From Sporosarcina sp. ZBG7A (GTDB lineage Bacteria > Bacillota > Bacilli > Bacillales_A > Planococcaceae): a stretch of 64,000 nt of DNA. The DNA is taken from assembly GCF_000813425.1 (NCBI RefSeq), contig NZ_JWIB01000031.1, forward strand, positions 41,265 to 105,264, given 5' to 3'. Below the pieces are notes generated by a model. It was not told the DNA's origin. It saw only the letters and a list, made by a program, of their open reading frames with translations, and did no database searches. Below, piece by piece: positions 35,734 to 44,029 of the stretch; position 1 is the first letter of the stretch, and the number at the start of each line of letters is the position of its first letter. The translations under genes were made by a program, and so were the position numbers.

Positions 35734-37344
35734 TTACTTTTCAGTTTGTTGTTTTGCTGGTGAAGGATCATTTGCAGAGACAAGTGGAATCGCACGTAAA
35801 AATACTGCAACGATTACGCCAGCTACCATGATACAAGCAGCCACAAAGAAAGTTGTCGTAATTGCTTCGCTAAATATCCCTTTAACCATGCCAACCAGCT
35901 GTTCTGCAATCGGTTGAATATCCACTGGTAGACTTGCTTTTAGTTTTTCAAGTCTTGGGACATCCAATAAAATCTCAGGATTCATGAGCTGACCGATTTT
36001 TTCAGCTTCTTCAGGAGGCAAAGTAGATAGCGCTCCATCGCCCTGACCTGAGAATTCAGACGTCATCTTTTTTGTCATGACTGAACTCATGATAGCTCCG
36101 AAAATCCCGATTCCGACAGTGTTTCCAAGAGAACGGAACAACTGCGAGGAGGCTGAGGCAACACCAAGTTGTCGCAAGCTAACCGCATTTTGTACTGTGA
36201 GTGAAAATACGGGCATGCTGAGTCCAAGACCAATCCCAACGATACACAAATAAGTAATGAGCAACGCAACTGGTGTGTTGATAGTAATGAAACTCATTAA
36301 AAAGATGCCAATGGCTCCAATAGCTAATCCTATGATGGCCAACCCTTTATATTTCCCGGTTTTCGTCATGAAACCTCCGGCGAACGTCGTTGCAAACACC
36401 ATTGTAATCGACATTGGCATCATAATATATCCTGATCCACTAGGAGAAATTCCTTTTACACCTTGGATGAAGAACGGCGTATAAATCATAATCCCCATCA
36501 TACCCGCGCCTAATAAAAACCCAGCGATATTGGACATGGTAACAATGTCATTTTTAAATAGTGAAAGTGGCAAAACTGGGGTTTTGACTTTGCTTTCAGT
36601 AATTATGAACGCTATCAACGCTATAATTGTCAATGCAAAGAGTCCAATGATCTGCCAAGAAGACCATGCGTATTTGCCTACTCCTTCACCTGCCAAGCTG
36701 AATGCAAGCAAGAGAGATACAATCGTAACCGTTAAAAATAGAGATCCGAAGTAATCGATTGACTCGCCTTCTCTTCTCGGCACTTTAGGGAACAGTTTTG
36801 CAATCAACACAAATGCTACTACTCCCAGAGGCAAGAAAATCCAGAAGACCCAATGCCAATCGAGGTGATCGACTATGTATCCTCCCATCAAAGGTCCAAG
36901 GACACTGGAAACCCCAAAGATTCCACTCATTGCCCCCGTCCATTTCGCCCGCTCTCTTGGTAAATATAAATCCCCAACTGCAGTAAACGCGGTAGACATA
37001 ATAACACCGCCACCGATTCCTGTGATACCTCTGAAAATGATGAGTTGGAAAATCGTCGACGAAAATCCTGACAGGAACGCACCGACCATAAAGATTCCGA
37101 TACCCGCAAGTAGAAACGGTTTTCTACCGTAAATATCAGACAGTTTCCCTACAAGGATCGTTGCAACAGCCATAGTCAGCAAGTAAATCGTGATGACCCA
37201 CGTGTAATAATCCATTCCGCCAAGACGTGAAATGATTCGTGGCATGGCAACGCCGATAATCGTTTGGTTGATAGCTGAGAAAAACATCGCCGTCATGATT
37301 GCAATCATAATGGTCACTTTTTGCTTCGCTGTTAAGTGATTCAT
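35734..37344 (-). CDS. DHA2-family drug:H+ antiporter (EmrB/LmrB-like MFS)
   Basis: The 536-residue protein has about fourteen membrane segments, the DHA2 count. The motif-A region is LVGKLSDIYGRKPFLLAG (about residues 65-82), and the motif-C-like stretch SSVLGPLMGGYIVD lies in helix 5. A cytoplasmic loop of about 40 residues near 430-470 precedes the last helix. It should export hydrophobic drugs using the proton gradient. Its ATG overlaps the marR stop by four bases (ATGA), so the two are translated together and MarR is the probable repressor. Confidence 0.9.
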   Translation of the reverse strand: MNHLTAKQKVTIMIAIMTAMFFSAINQTIIGVAMPRIISRLGGMDYYTWVITIYLLTMAVATILVGKLSDIYGRKPFLLAGIGIFMVGAFLSGFSSTIFQLIIFRGITGIGGGVIMSTAFTAVGDLYLPRERAKWTGAMSGIFGVSSVLGPLMGGYIVDHLDWHWVFWIFLPLGVVAFVLIAKLFPKVPRREGESIDYFGSLFLTVTIVSLLLAFSLAGEGVGKYAWSSWQIIGLFALTIIALIAFIITESKVKTPVLPLSLFKNDIVTMSNIAGFLLGAGMMGIMIYTPFFIQGVKGISPSGSGYIMMPMSITMVFATTFAGGFMTKTGKYKGLAIIGLAIGAIGIFLMSFITINTPVALLITYLCIVGIGLGLSMPVFSLTVQNAVSLRQLGVASASSQLFRSLGNTVGIGIFGAIMSSVMTKKMTSEFSGQGDGALSTLPPEEAEKIGQLMNPEILLDVPRLEKLKASLPVDIQPIAEQLVGMVKGIFSEAITTTFFVAACIMVAGVIVAVFLRAIPLVSANDPSPAKQQTEK

Positions 37345-37793
37345 TTTTCAGTTCCTTTCATATTCGATATATTTCCAGCTGCCTGTTCAAAAATCTCGAT
37401 AATTATCGGTAATTGTTCTTCATTTAGATGACTAAACGCTTCGGTCATCTTCGTTCTACCAACCTCGCGCAACTGCTGTAGCATTTCTCTTCCTTCGTCA
37501 GTGATTCCCAAATAGACAATTCGGCGATCCTTTTCATCACGGATTCGAGTCACATATCCATGATCGATGAGTTTGTCTGAAGCAGCGGTCACAGCTCCAG
37601 CTGTCAATCCGAGAATTTGCGCCAGCTCCGACATTTTCAATGGCCCTTTACGTGCTAGTGTAAATACTAAGTGAGACTGCGATCCTGGTAAATGTGATTC
37701 AAAAACTTGCTTCCACATCTTCCCCATTTCCCGAGTCACATTCCAGAATAATTCTTCAAACCTTGCAAAATCCTTTGAACTTCTTTCGGGCAT
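37341..37793 (-). CDS. MarR family transcriptional regulator
   Basis: The 150-residue protein has the winged helix-turn-helix of MarR proteins: MSELAQILGLTAGAVTAASDKLIDHGYVTRIRDEKDRRIVYLGITDEGREML at about residues 54-108, with the DxRxxxxxLT wing. It probably represses its own operon with the DHA2 exporter through the palindrome at 37831-37853 and responds to the drug or a related phenolic ligand; both points are inferred from arrangement. Confidence 0.92.
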   Translation of the reverse strand: MPERSSKDFARFEELFWNVTREMGKMWKQVFESHLPGSQSHLVFTLARKGPLKMSELAQILGLTAGAVTAASDKLIDHGYVTRIRDEKDRRIVYLGITDEGREMLQQLREVGRTKMTEAFSHLNEEQLPIIIEIFEQAAGNISNMKGTEK

Positions 37794-37830
37794 AATGCAC
37801 TACCTACTTTCAAATCTATTTCACTCGTTA

Positions 37831-37853
37831 AATACTTTAATCATTGAAGTATT
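37831..37853. promoter_or_regulatory. Probable MarR operator
   Basis: AATACTTTAAT and ATTGAAGTATT form an inverted repeat around one central base, matching at 10 of 11 positions, 38 bases upstream of the marR start. Confidence 0.6.
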
Positions 37854-37983
37854 AATTAGTATAAGTTCTAATAAGATCTGCGTCAAGCCTCCAAGAGGCT
37901 TTCAATGGAAATGACCGTGAGTAAGCGGTATGATATAAACACTAGAGTCTACTACATCGTATTATGGAAAGAAGGATTTTGAC

Positions 37984-38805
37984 ATGAATGAAGCTGCCCT
38001 ACAAAAAGATGCGATGCGCGTTTTAAAAGCAACGAGCCGCACATTCTACATACCGATTAAATTATTGAACCCAACACTTCGTAAAACGGTCGGCTCTGCT
38101 TATCTATGCCTCCGTGCAATCGATGAAATCGAAGATCACGAACAATTGGATCCTGTGAAAAAGACTGCTTTACTTAGAGCTACAGCTGAACTTCTTCGAA
38201 ACGGATTCAACGAATCAGACTATGATGAACTCTTAAAACCTGTTCAAGGCCAGTTACCTGAAGTGACACTCCGTTTAGCCGATTGGCTCGCTGTATGTCC
38301 ACCGGAGTTGTATGAAAATGTCCGCAATGTCACTGCAATTATGGCGGATGGCATGGCAAAATGGGTTGAAAAAGACTTCCAAATTGAAACAAAAGAAGAC
38401 TTGGATGAGTATACGTACTACGTCGCTGGACTTGTAGGTGTCATGCTCTCAGATATTTGGGAGCAATACGATGGCACAATCACTGATCGCGAGCTAGCTA
38501 TCGGGTATGGTCGCGGCTTGCAAGCAGTCAATATGTTACGTAATCAGGACGAAGATGCTGAACGAGGCGTCCGCTTCTTACCAGAAGGATGGACACGTGA
38601 TGATTTGTTTGACTACGCCAGAGAAAATCTAGACATGGCGGATGCATATATGAAGCAAATCGAAACGAAAAACATCACGTTGTTTTGCAAAATCCCCTTA
38701 GCACTCGCGAAAAAGACATTGTCTGCGCTTGAAAAAGGCGAAGAGAAGATGAAACGCGACGAAGTGAATGCAACGGTAGATGAAATTTTAAAAGAGACCA
38801 CGTAA
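37984..38805 (+). CDS. Squalene/phytoene synthase family protein, YisP-like
   Basis: The 273-residue all-helical protein belongs to the trans-isoprenyl diphosphate synthase head-to-head family. The first Asp-rich motif is intact (AIDEIED, about residues 46-52). The second reads RNQDED (about 176-181), where active synthases have RDxxED, so the first Asp is Asn. In Bacillus the related YisP acts as a farnesyl-diphosphate phosphatase and does not make squalene, and this gene may behave likewise. No other carotenoid or hopanoid genes are nearby. The ATG follows AAGAAGG. A terminator and a satellite array lie downstream. Confidence 0.82.
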   Translation: MNEAALQKDAMRVLKATSRTFYIPIKLLNPTLRKTVGSAYLCLRAIDEIEDHEQLDPVKKTALLRATAELLRNGFNESDYDELLKPVQGQLPEVTLRLADWLAVCPPELYENVRNVTAIMADGMAKWVEKDFQIETKEDLDEYTYYVAGLVGVMLSDIWEQYDGTITDRELAIGYGRGLQAVNMLRNQDEDAERGVRFLPEGWTRDDLFDYARENLDMADAYMKQIETKNITLFCKIPLALAKKTLSALEKGEEKMKRDEVNATVDEILKETT

Positions 38806-38832
38806 AAAAGAGCAGCTGCGGCTGCTCTTTTT
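38805..38832 (+). terminator. Terminator of the YisP-like gene
   Basis: AAAAAGAGCAGC pairs perfectly with GCTGCTCTTTTT around TGCG, starting at the last base of the stop codon. Confidence 0.9.
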
Positions 38833-38860
38833 CGTTTGGTGATCGCTAGTGTTGGCGTGC

Positions 38861-39380
38861 TGATCGTAAATCGTGGATTTTGCTCATAAACTCTGGTTTT
38901 TGATCATAAATCCTAATTTCCGCTCATAAACTCTGGTTTGTGATCATAAATCTCACATTCCGCTCATAAACACTGGATTGTGATCATAAATCTCGATTTC
39001 CGCTCATAAACTCTGAATCGTGATCATAAAACTCACATTCCGCTCATAAACTCTGAATTGTGATCATAAATCTCACATTCCGCTCATAAACGCTGGATTG
39101 TGATCATAAATCTCACATTCCGCTCATAAACTCTGGTTTGTGATCATAAATCCCAATTTCCGCTCATAAACACTGGATTGTGATCATAAATCTCGATTTC
39201 CGCTCATAAACTCTGAATCGTGATCATAAAACTCACATTCCGCTCATAAACTCTGGTTTGTGCTCATAAATCCCGCATTCCGCTCATAAACTCTGGATTG
39301 TGCTCATAAATCTCACATTCCGCTCATAAACCCTGGATTGTGATCATAAATCCCAATTCCCACTCATAAAACTTAACTTG
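38861..39380. repeat. 520-bp satellite: 26 consecutive 20-bp units
   Basis: Two alternating 20-base units, TGATCATAAATCTCACATTC and CGCTCATAAACTCTGGATTG, repeat from 38861 to 39380 without a single insertion or deletion; the shared core is YCATAAA. A higher-order copy with a 200-bp offset exists: 39161-39240 repeats 38961-39040 exactly. The array holds stops in all frames, so it is not coding. It fills the gap between two convergent genes. Nearly every second unit has the BclI/GATC palindrome TGATCA. Confidence 0.95.
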
Positions 39381-39449
39381 TCATTAAAAATCTATCACCA
39401 AATTACCCTTTTAATGAAAACTTCCAACTCCATCGAAGCAGGATTCATA

Positions 39450-40421
39450 TCAGTTTCCCCCGCCTAGTGGCTTGAGTCGACTTTCTATCTCCTCGCGTCG
39501 AGGTTCTAGGAATGGCGGTAATGCTAAGGACTCACCCATAGTTTCAAACGGTTCATCAGTATCAAACCCAGGTCCATCGGTTGCAAGTTCAATCGTCAAG
39601 CCATTAGGATCCTTAATATAAACTGAGCGGAAATAGAATCTGTCGATGAATCCAGAATGCGGGACCTGCATCTCTGTAAGTCGAGCAATCCACTGTGAAA
39701 GTTCTTCCTGATCTGCTGCACGTAATGCAACATGGTGCACACTCCCACGTCCTGGTCGTTCAGTCGGTAAATCCGTGCGCTCTTCAAGAATAAGCTCAGC
39801 GCCGGTTCCACCTTCCCCTGTTGAGTAAACGACAACATCACACTGGCCGTCCCTATCAGAAGGATAGGTAGCAACTGGTCTGAATTTTAGAACTCCCTCT
39901 ATTAACTGTCTTGTCAATTCGCCATTCGCAACCGTTAAAGTGACTGGTCCAAGACCAATAATCCCGAATTCCTTAGGGATTTCATCATGAACTTGAGGTG
40001 ATCCTCCCACAACTCCCACATTTGTTTCATCAGAAACGAGCATAAGTCGCTGTCCTTCAGTATCTGTAAAGCGGATCGTCTTTCGTCCCACTTGTTCTGT
40101 TATCTCTTCTTGTTTAACTCCATACTTTGTAAATCGCTCTTGCCAAAATTGTAACGCTTTGTCGGACGCAACTCGTAATGAAGTTAATGAAATACTATTT
40201 GTTCCAGTTCGCGTAGCACCGGAGCGAGGAATTTCAAAAAACGTTAACTCTGTTCCCGGATTCCCCGCCTCATCGGCGTAGAACAAATGATACATCGAAG
40301 GAGCATCCTGATTAACTGTCTTTTTCACAAGACGCATCCCCATGACTTCTGTATAAAAATATAAATTATCTGCAGCATTAGCAGTAATCGCTGAAACGTG
40401 ATGTATTCCTTTTAGTTCCAT
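39450..40421 (-). CDS. Ring-cleaving dioxygenase of the VOC superfamily, MhqO-like
   Basis: The 323-residue protein has two VOC modules. It begins GIHHVSAITANAADNLYFYTEVMGMRLVKKTVNQD, where His is a metal ligand, and the second half has GSVHHVALRAADQEEL and a Glu in GLTIELATD. Length and sequence match MhqO/YkcA hydroquinone dioxygenases, which open aromatic rings with Fe2+ during quinone stress. The ATG follows GGGAGG. Palindromes upstream resemble the MhqR operator, but no mhqR gene lies in the window. Confidence 0.85.
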   Translation of the reverse strand: MELKGIHHVSAITANAADNLYFYTEVMGMRLVKKTVNQDAPSMYHLFYADEAGNPGTELTFFEIPRSGATRTGTNSISLTSLRVASDKALQFWQERFTKYGVKQEEITEQVGRKTIRFTDTEGQRLMLVSDETNVGVVGGSPQVHDEIPKEFGIIGLGPVTLTVANGELTRQLIEGVLKFRPVATYPSDRDGQCDVVVYSTGEGGTGAELILEERTDLPTERPGRGSVHHVALRAADQEELSQWIARLTEMQVPHSGFIDRFYFRSVYIKDPNGLTIELATDGPGFDTDEPFETMGESLALPPFLEPRREEIESRLKPLGGGN

Positions 40422-40439
40422 TAATAAATTCCTCCCTCA

Positions 40440-40494
40440 TATCTCGCGGAGATTACTCTTAATTCAAGATAATAATACCCGAATTTATATTCAA
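40440..40494 (-). promoter_or_regulatory. Promoter and MhqR-like operators upstream of the dioxygenase gene
   Basis: On the minus strand, TTGAAT (40494-40489) and TATCTT (40471-40466) form a promoter with 17-base spacing. Two palindromes overlap its downstream side: TCTTAATTCAAGA at 40457-40469 (plus strand) and TATCTCGCGGAGATTA at 40440-40455. The second shares TATCTC/GAGAT arms with the MhqR box as I recall it. Confidence 0.5.
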
Positions 40495-40501
40495 AAACAA
40501 A

Positions 40502-40527
40502 TAAAACGAACTGCTAAGGCAGCTCGT
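40502..40527 (-). terminator. Terminator of the ABC-F/kinase-like unit
   Basis: On the minus strand, ACGAGCTGC pairs with GCAGTTCGT across the stop codon of the kinase-like gene and is followed by TTTATTTG. Confidence 0.6.
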
Positions 40528-41050
40528 CTAATTTTGTTTGTTCTAGTTTCTGAAGAAAATCTTGAATTTGTCGCCGTGATTGAAGAAGGAACACCTTTTT
40601 TCCTTCTTCTACATATCGTCGCATCCGTCCCCGCATATCCACTTTTCGCCGTCTATACGTAGTTACGATATACTTAAGGAATTCCCAGTCCAATTTCTCA
40701 GGACATTCTTTTCCCATATCAGGTCTCGTTTGACGATGATATCGAATCCGTCGTTTGACTACACGATACAAGCACAGGTAAAGAGGGAGTTCCAAATAAA
40801 CAACGGTATCCGCATACTTTTCTCGCACTGGCAGTGTTCTGGAATAGTTTCCTTCTATAACCCAAGTAGCACCCAAGGTCGCATCTACTTGTCGCTGTTG
40901 AAAAACCTCATCGCTAACCTCTTTCCAACCAGGTTCGAAATATAAACTATCCAAATAAGTAACTGGATAGTTAAGCTTTTCTCCCAAGATCCGGGCGACT
41001 GTCGATTTCCCAGCACCCGCAGATATGCCCATCACTAGAATCCGTTGCAT
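40514..41050 (-). CDS. P-loop nucleoside kinase-like protein (FlaR/topology-modulation family)
   Basis: The 178-residue protein has a Walker A loop GISAGAGKST (residues 8-17) and an adenylate-kinase-like fold with a lid-like basic region (RRKVDMRGRMRRYVEEGKK). Relatives are labelled topology modulation protein or FlaR, but no enzymatic role is established. The start follows GAGGAGG. It is 14 bases downstream of the ABC-F gene and thus likely on its transcript. Confidence 0.75.
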   Translation of the reverse strand: MQRILVMGISAGAGKSTVARILGEKLNYPVTYLDSLYFEPGWKEVSDEVFQQRQVDATLGATWVIEGNYSRTLPVREKYADTVVYLELPLYLCLYRVVKRRIRYHRQTRPDMGKECPEKLDWEFLKYIVTTYRRRKVDMRGRMRRYVEEGKKVFLLQSRRQIQDFLQKLEQTKLDELP

Positions 41051-41064
41051 AACGACCTCCTCAT

Positions 41065-42678
41065 TTATTGCCCACCTTGCTTTCGCTGTGCAAATTCAAA
41101 ATCTCCATCATGTACAGTCATCTTTTTTTGATCAATCCATGCAATTTTGGTAAATAGTTTTTGCAGAAAATAACGATCGTGACTCACAGCAATCATTGTG
41201 CCTTCAAAATTCTCAAGCGTATCTTCCAGGACTTCCCGACTCTCAATATCCAGATGGTTCGTCGGTTCATCTAAAATAAGCAAGTTAATATTTTGTTGCA
41301 TGAGCTGTGCGAGTCGAAGTCGCATCTTCTCTCCTCCACTTAAATCTTTCACTTTCTTAAAAACGTCATGACCATAAAACAGAAACTGCGCGAGAACGTG
41401 TCGAGCATCGGGTTCCGTCATCGATATTTCTTCACGAAAGGCATCTATCAAGCGCAATTCACCGTTTAGCGTTTCAAATTGCTGAGCCAAGTATCCGATT
41501 GTGACATTGCTGCCTATGTGAATTCGACCTTCAGATGGCACTAACTGGTTCAATATCATTTTCAAAAGTGTGGACTTCCCGGTTCCGTTATTTCCAACTA
41601 TCGCTAAACGATCTTGCCAGTATACTGACATTGAAATCCCATCAAAAATCGGTGGCTGTTCTAAGGAAAAACGATGAGTTAGCTGTTCGATCCGCACGAC
41701 TTCTTTTCCGCTACGGTCACTTGCTTCTAAACGCAGTCCCATCGCTTTCTCCGTTTTCGGCTTTTTTACGAGCTCAATTCTTGCAAGCATTTTCTCCATG
41801 GTCTTCGCCTTGCGGAATAGATCCGGATTTGGGGGCGACGCTTCATTTGCCCATTGACGAAGTCTACGAATTGCTTCCTTGATCTTCTTGATTTTCTTTT
41901 GTTGTTCTTTGTACTCCGAAAATTGTTGTTCCAATTTAGCTTCACGATTGAATAGAAATGCATCATAATTCCCGTGACTCAGCCAACATTGTCCGTCTTC
42001 TAACTCAATGACTTTTCCAACGACACGGTTCATGAATTGGCGGTCATGAGAAACGAGTACGACTGTTCCTGGGAATTGTTGAATGTGTTGCTCCAGCCAT
42101 TCAATCGCAGATAGATCCAGATGATTTGTCGGTTCATCCAGAAGAAGGATATCCGGGTTTTTCAGCAAGATTTGACCCAACATCACTTTTGTTTTCTCTC
42201 CACCGCTTAACGCATCAAACTTCTGCTGGAAGAAGTGCGTAACCCCTAATCCATTCGAGATGCTAGTTAACTTGGATTCCATCTCGTAGCCGCCAAGTTC
42301 CATAAAAGTCTCTTGTAGTTCTCCGTATTGACTAAGAATTCGTTCCGAAACGTCAGTAGCCATTTGTAATTCAAGTTCTTTCATGCGATGTTCGATTGCT
42401 AACAGCTCACTAAACGCCTCTAACAAAACATCTTTAACAAGGTGATCTGGATAGGTAGGAATCTGATGCAAATAGCCGATTTTGCTGTCCTTCGCTTGAA
42501 TAATACGACCCTCGTCAGGAGATTCAACACGCGCTAGCAAGCTTAATAGTGTCGTTTTTCCACAACCGTTTCGTCCAACGAGTGCAACATGTTCTCCGGA
42601 CTTCACTTCCATGGTTAGTTGTTCCAATATAACTGTACCGCCAAAAGATTTTGTTAGGTTTTCCGCTTTAATATGCAT
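41065..42678 (-). CDS. ABC-F family ATPase (ribosome-associated)
   Basis: The 537-residue protein consists of two ABC ATPase domains without membrane segments. The first has GRNGCGKTT, LSGGEKTKVMLGQ and LLLDEPTNHLD; the second has GNNGTGKST, LSGGEKMRLRLAQ and LILDEPTNHLD. The basic helical linker around residues 240-320 (KKIKKIKEAIRRLRQ) is the P-site interaction region. ABC-F proteins act on stalled or drug-bound ribosomes. Subfamily, and so whether it confers resistance, cannot be settled by eye. ATG 42678 lies eight bases after GGAGG. Its mRNA leader carries a small ORF and a terminator hairpin. Confidence 0.88.
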   Translation of the reverse strand: MHIKAENLTKSFGGTVILEQLTMEVKSGEHVALVGRNGCGKTTLLSLLARVESPDEGRIIQAKDSKIGYLHQIPTYPDHLVKDVLLEAFSELLAIEHRMKELELQMATDVSERILSQYGELQETFMELGGYEMESKLTSISNGLGVTHFFQQKFDALSGGEKTKVMLGQILLKNPDILLLDEPTNHLDLSAIEWLEQHIQQFPGTVVLVSHDRQFMNRVVGKVIELEDGQCWLSHGNYDAFLFNREAKLEQQFSEYKEQQKKIKKIKEAIRRLRQWANEASPPNPDLFRKAKTMEKMLARIELVKKPKTEKAMGLRLEASDRSGKEVVRIEQLTHRFSLEQPPIFDGISMSVYWQDRLAIVGNNGTGKSTLLKMILNQLVPSEGRIHIGSNVTIGYLAQQFETLNGELRLIDAFREEISMTEPDARHVLAQFLFYGHDVFKKVKDLSGGEKMRLRLAQLMQQNINLLILDEPTNHLDIESREVLEDTLENFEGTMIAVSHDRYFLQKLFTKIAWIDQKKMTVHDGDFEFAQRKQGGQ

Positions 42679-42718
42679 TGTGAGTGCCTCCAGGAGCGCA
42701 CTGATTTCGGGCAAACAA

Positions 42719-42748
42719 AAAAGACCGCCCGTTAACAAGCAGTCTTTT
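42719..42748 (-). terminator. Attenuator-like terminator in the ABC-F leader
   Basis: On the minus strand, AAAAGACTGC pairs with GCGGTCTTTT (one mismatch) around a 10-base loop, followed by six T residues, 39 bases before the ABC-F ATG. An alternative hairpin, TCTTTT-CACG-AAAAGA at 42758-42743, would consume the first arm and could act as antiterminator. Confidence 0.65.
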
Positions 42749-42764
42749 CGTGAAAAGAATGAAG

Positions 42765-42905
42765 TTAATCAGTTGCGCTTTGATTTTTTGGTTTTGTAAA
42801 AATGGACATACGTATCCCGTTCTCCAAAAAATCGAAAGTTATGACACGTGCAAAATACATAGCAGTATCTACTTGTACACCTGTCAGCGCGACTGTCTTG
42901 TTCAT
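42765..42905 (-). CDS. 46-residue leader ORF upstream of the ABC-F gene
   Basis: The ORF starts with ATG five bases after GGAGGTGG, one of the best ribosome binding sites in the window. It encodes 46 residues beginning MNKTVALTGVQVD and ending KPKNQSATD. No family is recognised. The stop lies seven bases before the proposed antiterminator and about 87 bases before the ABC-F start. The setting suggests a regulatory leader peptide whose translation controls read-through into the ABC-F gene. A different 65-residue frame over the same bases has no comparable start site. Confidence 0.55.
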   Translation of the reverse strand: MNKTVALTGVQVDTAMYFARVITFDFLENGIRMSIFTKPKNQSATD

Positions 42906-42937
42906 TCTTTCCACCTCCGTTCAGATTAGTTAATATT

Positions 42938-42966
42938 AGTCTATCACGATATTGATTGACTTGCAA
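42938..42966 (-). promoter_or_regulatory. Promoter of the ABC-F leader transcript
   Basis: On the minus strand, TTGCAA (42966-42961) and TAGACT (42943-42938) have a 17-base spacer, about 33 bases before the leader ORF. It lies downstream of the isochorismatase-like gene, so the ABC-F unit has its own start. Confidence 0.5.
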
Positions 42967-42987
42967 GAAAACTCCGATCGTAAGAAA

Positions 42988-43527
42988 TCATTTACTTCTC
43001 CCTACATACTTTTCTACATATTCATCATACGTGATGACTTCAATGGCATCTGACCAATGGAGGACCGTTTCCACAAAATCCTTTATGTCAAATCCTTTCA
43101 TACCATACGTTTCACCTGTATTCATCGTACCTGTCGCGTTTTCAATATAGGTTACCTTATATCCCCGGTCAAAGGCAGCGATGGATGTGAACATACAGCA
43201 ATATTCCGTGTTAAAACCCGTGATAATCAGATGCTCCACATCGGCTTCCTTCAAACGCTCGGCTAAGTCCGTTTTGTAAAAAGAACTAGGCGTCCGTTTT
43301 TCAATCACGATATCAGCGAACTCCTTCACCGAGTCATGTAATTCGGTCCCTTCTGATCCTTCTAACAGGGAACTTCCTTCCTCATTATCTAGATGCTTCA
43401 TGAAGAAAATTGGAAGATCCTTAGTTTTAAATTCAAGAATTGCTTTTTGAATGGAAGCTAGTTCCTCGGTAAAGTCCCCGTAGTTCACAATACCATTTTG
43501 CACATCGATAACTAATAGTGCTTTCAT
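42988..43527 (-). CDS. Isochorismatase-like cysteine hydrolase
   Basis: The 179-residue protein belongs to the cysteine hydrolase family. The probable Asp-Lys-Cys triad is visible: Asp in LLVIDVQNG near residue 8, Lys in VIEKRTPSSFYKT, and Cys in ITGFNTEYCCM. Substrates of relatives include nicotinamide, isochorismate and N-carbamoyl compounds; the specificity here is unknown. ATG 43527 is used in place of the adjacent TTG at 43530, with AGAGGTAGGTGAT upstream. Confidence 0.85.
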   Translation of the reverse strand: MKALLVIDVQNGIVNYGDFTEELASIQKAILEFKTKDLPIFFMKHLDNEEGSSLLEGSEGTELHDSVKEFADIVIEKRTPSSFYKTDLAERLKEADVEHLIITGFNTEYCCMFTSIAAFDRGYKVTYIENATGTMNTGETYGMKGFDIKDFVETVLHWSDAIEVITYDEYVEKYVGRSK

Positions 43528-43582
43528 CAATGATCACCTACCTCTTTTTAGACTGTACGCACTACTCCTTCAAAGCCATTTA

Positions 43583-43981
43583 TTAATTAGGAAGATCCAA
43601 TTGCCATGAAACGCCAAAACGATCGTTCACCCATCCAAATTGTTGACTGAATCCATAATTGTCTAGCGGCATGAGTGCTTGTCCATCCTTCACAAGATTT
43701 TCGTATAAGTGGCTAATTTCCTCTTCAGAATCACATTTGATGTAGATCGAAAAAGAAGGGGTAAAGGTAAACTGATGAGCTACATTACTGTCTATGCACA
43801 TGAATTCTTGTCCTTTCAATGAAAACGTCGCTTTCATGACGCTACCTTCATCGCCTGATTGACCTTTACCATATCGGGTGATGTTGCTAATTTCGGATTC
43901 CGCTATTAGTGACGTGTAAAAGATCATAGCCTCTTCTGCGTTACCATCTTGAAACATTAGGAAAGGTGTTACTTTTCCCAT
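43583..43981 (-). CDS. VOC family protein, PhnB-like
   Basis: The 132-residue protein matches the PhnB/3-demethylubiquinone-methyltransferase-like branch of the VOC fold: TPFLMFQDGNAEEAMIFYTSL at the start, ATFSLKGQEFMCIDS, and the ending NDRFGVSWQLDLPN. The function of these proteins is generally unknown and they are not methyltransferases. The ATG follows AAGGGGTGG. Confidence 0.85.
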   Translation of the reverse strand: MGKVTPFLMFQDGNAEEAMIFYTSLIAESEISNITRYGKGQSGDEGSVMKATFSLKGQEFMCIDSNVAHQFTFTPSFSIYIKCDSEEEISHLYENLVKDGQALMPLDNYGFSQQFGWVNDRFGVSWQLDLPN

Positions 43982-44029
43982 CGACTACCACCCCTTTCAG
44001 TATATTTAAAACCTTATTCCACACGCCTA

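Noticed and set aside
35559..35810. 83-codon minus-strand frame after the MFS terminator
   Set aside because: It spans the terminator hairpin and the end of the MFS gene in another frame, so it is a chance frame.
38861..39380. Possible CRISPR array in the tandem repeats
   Set aside because: The 20-bp units are contiguous with no unique spacers, alternate between two types, and no cas gene is in the window.
42769..42966. 65-codon minus-strand frame overlapping the ABC-F leader ORF
   Set aside because: It has no ribosome binding site at its start, covers the promoter, and has a frequent Cys/Arg composition typical of a shadow; the 46-codon frame has GGAGGTGG.
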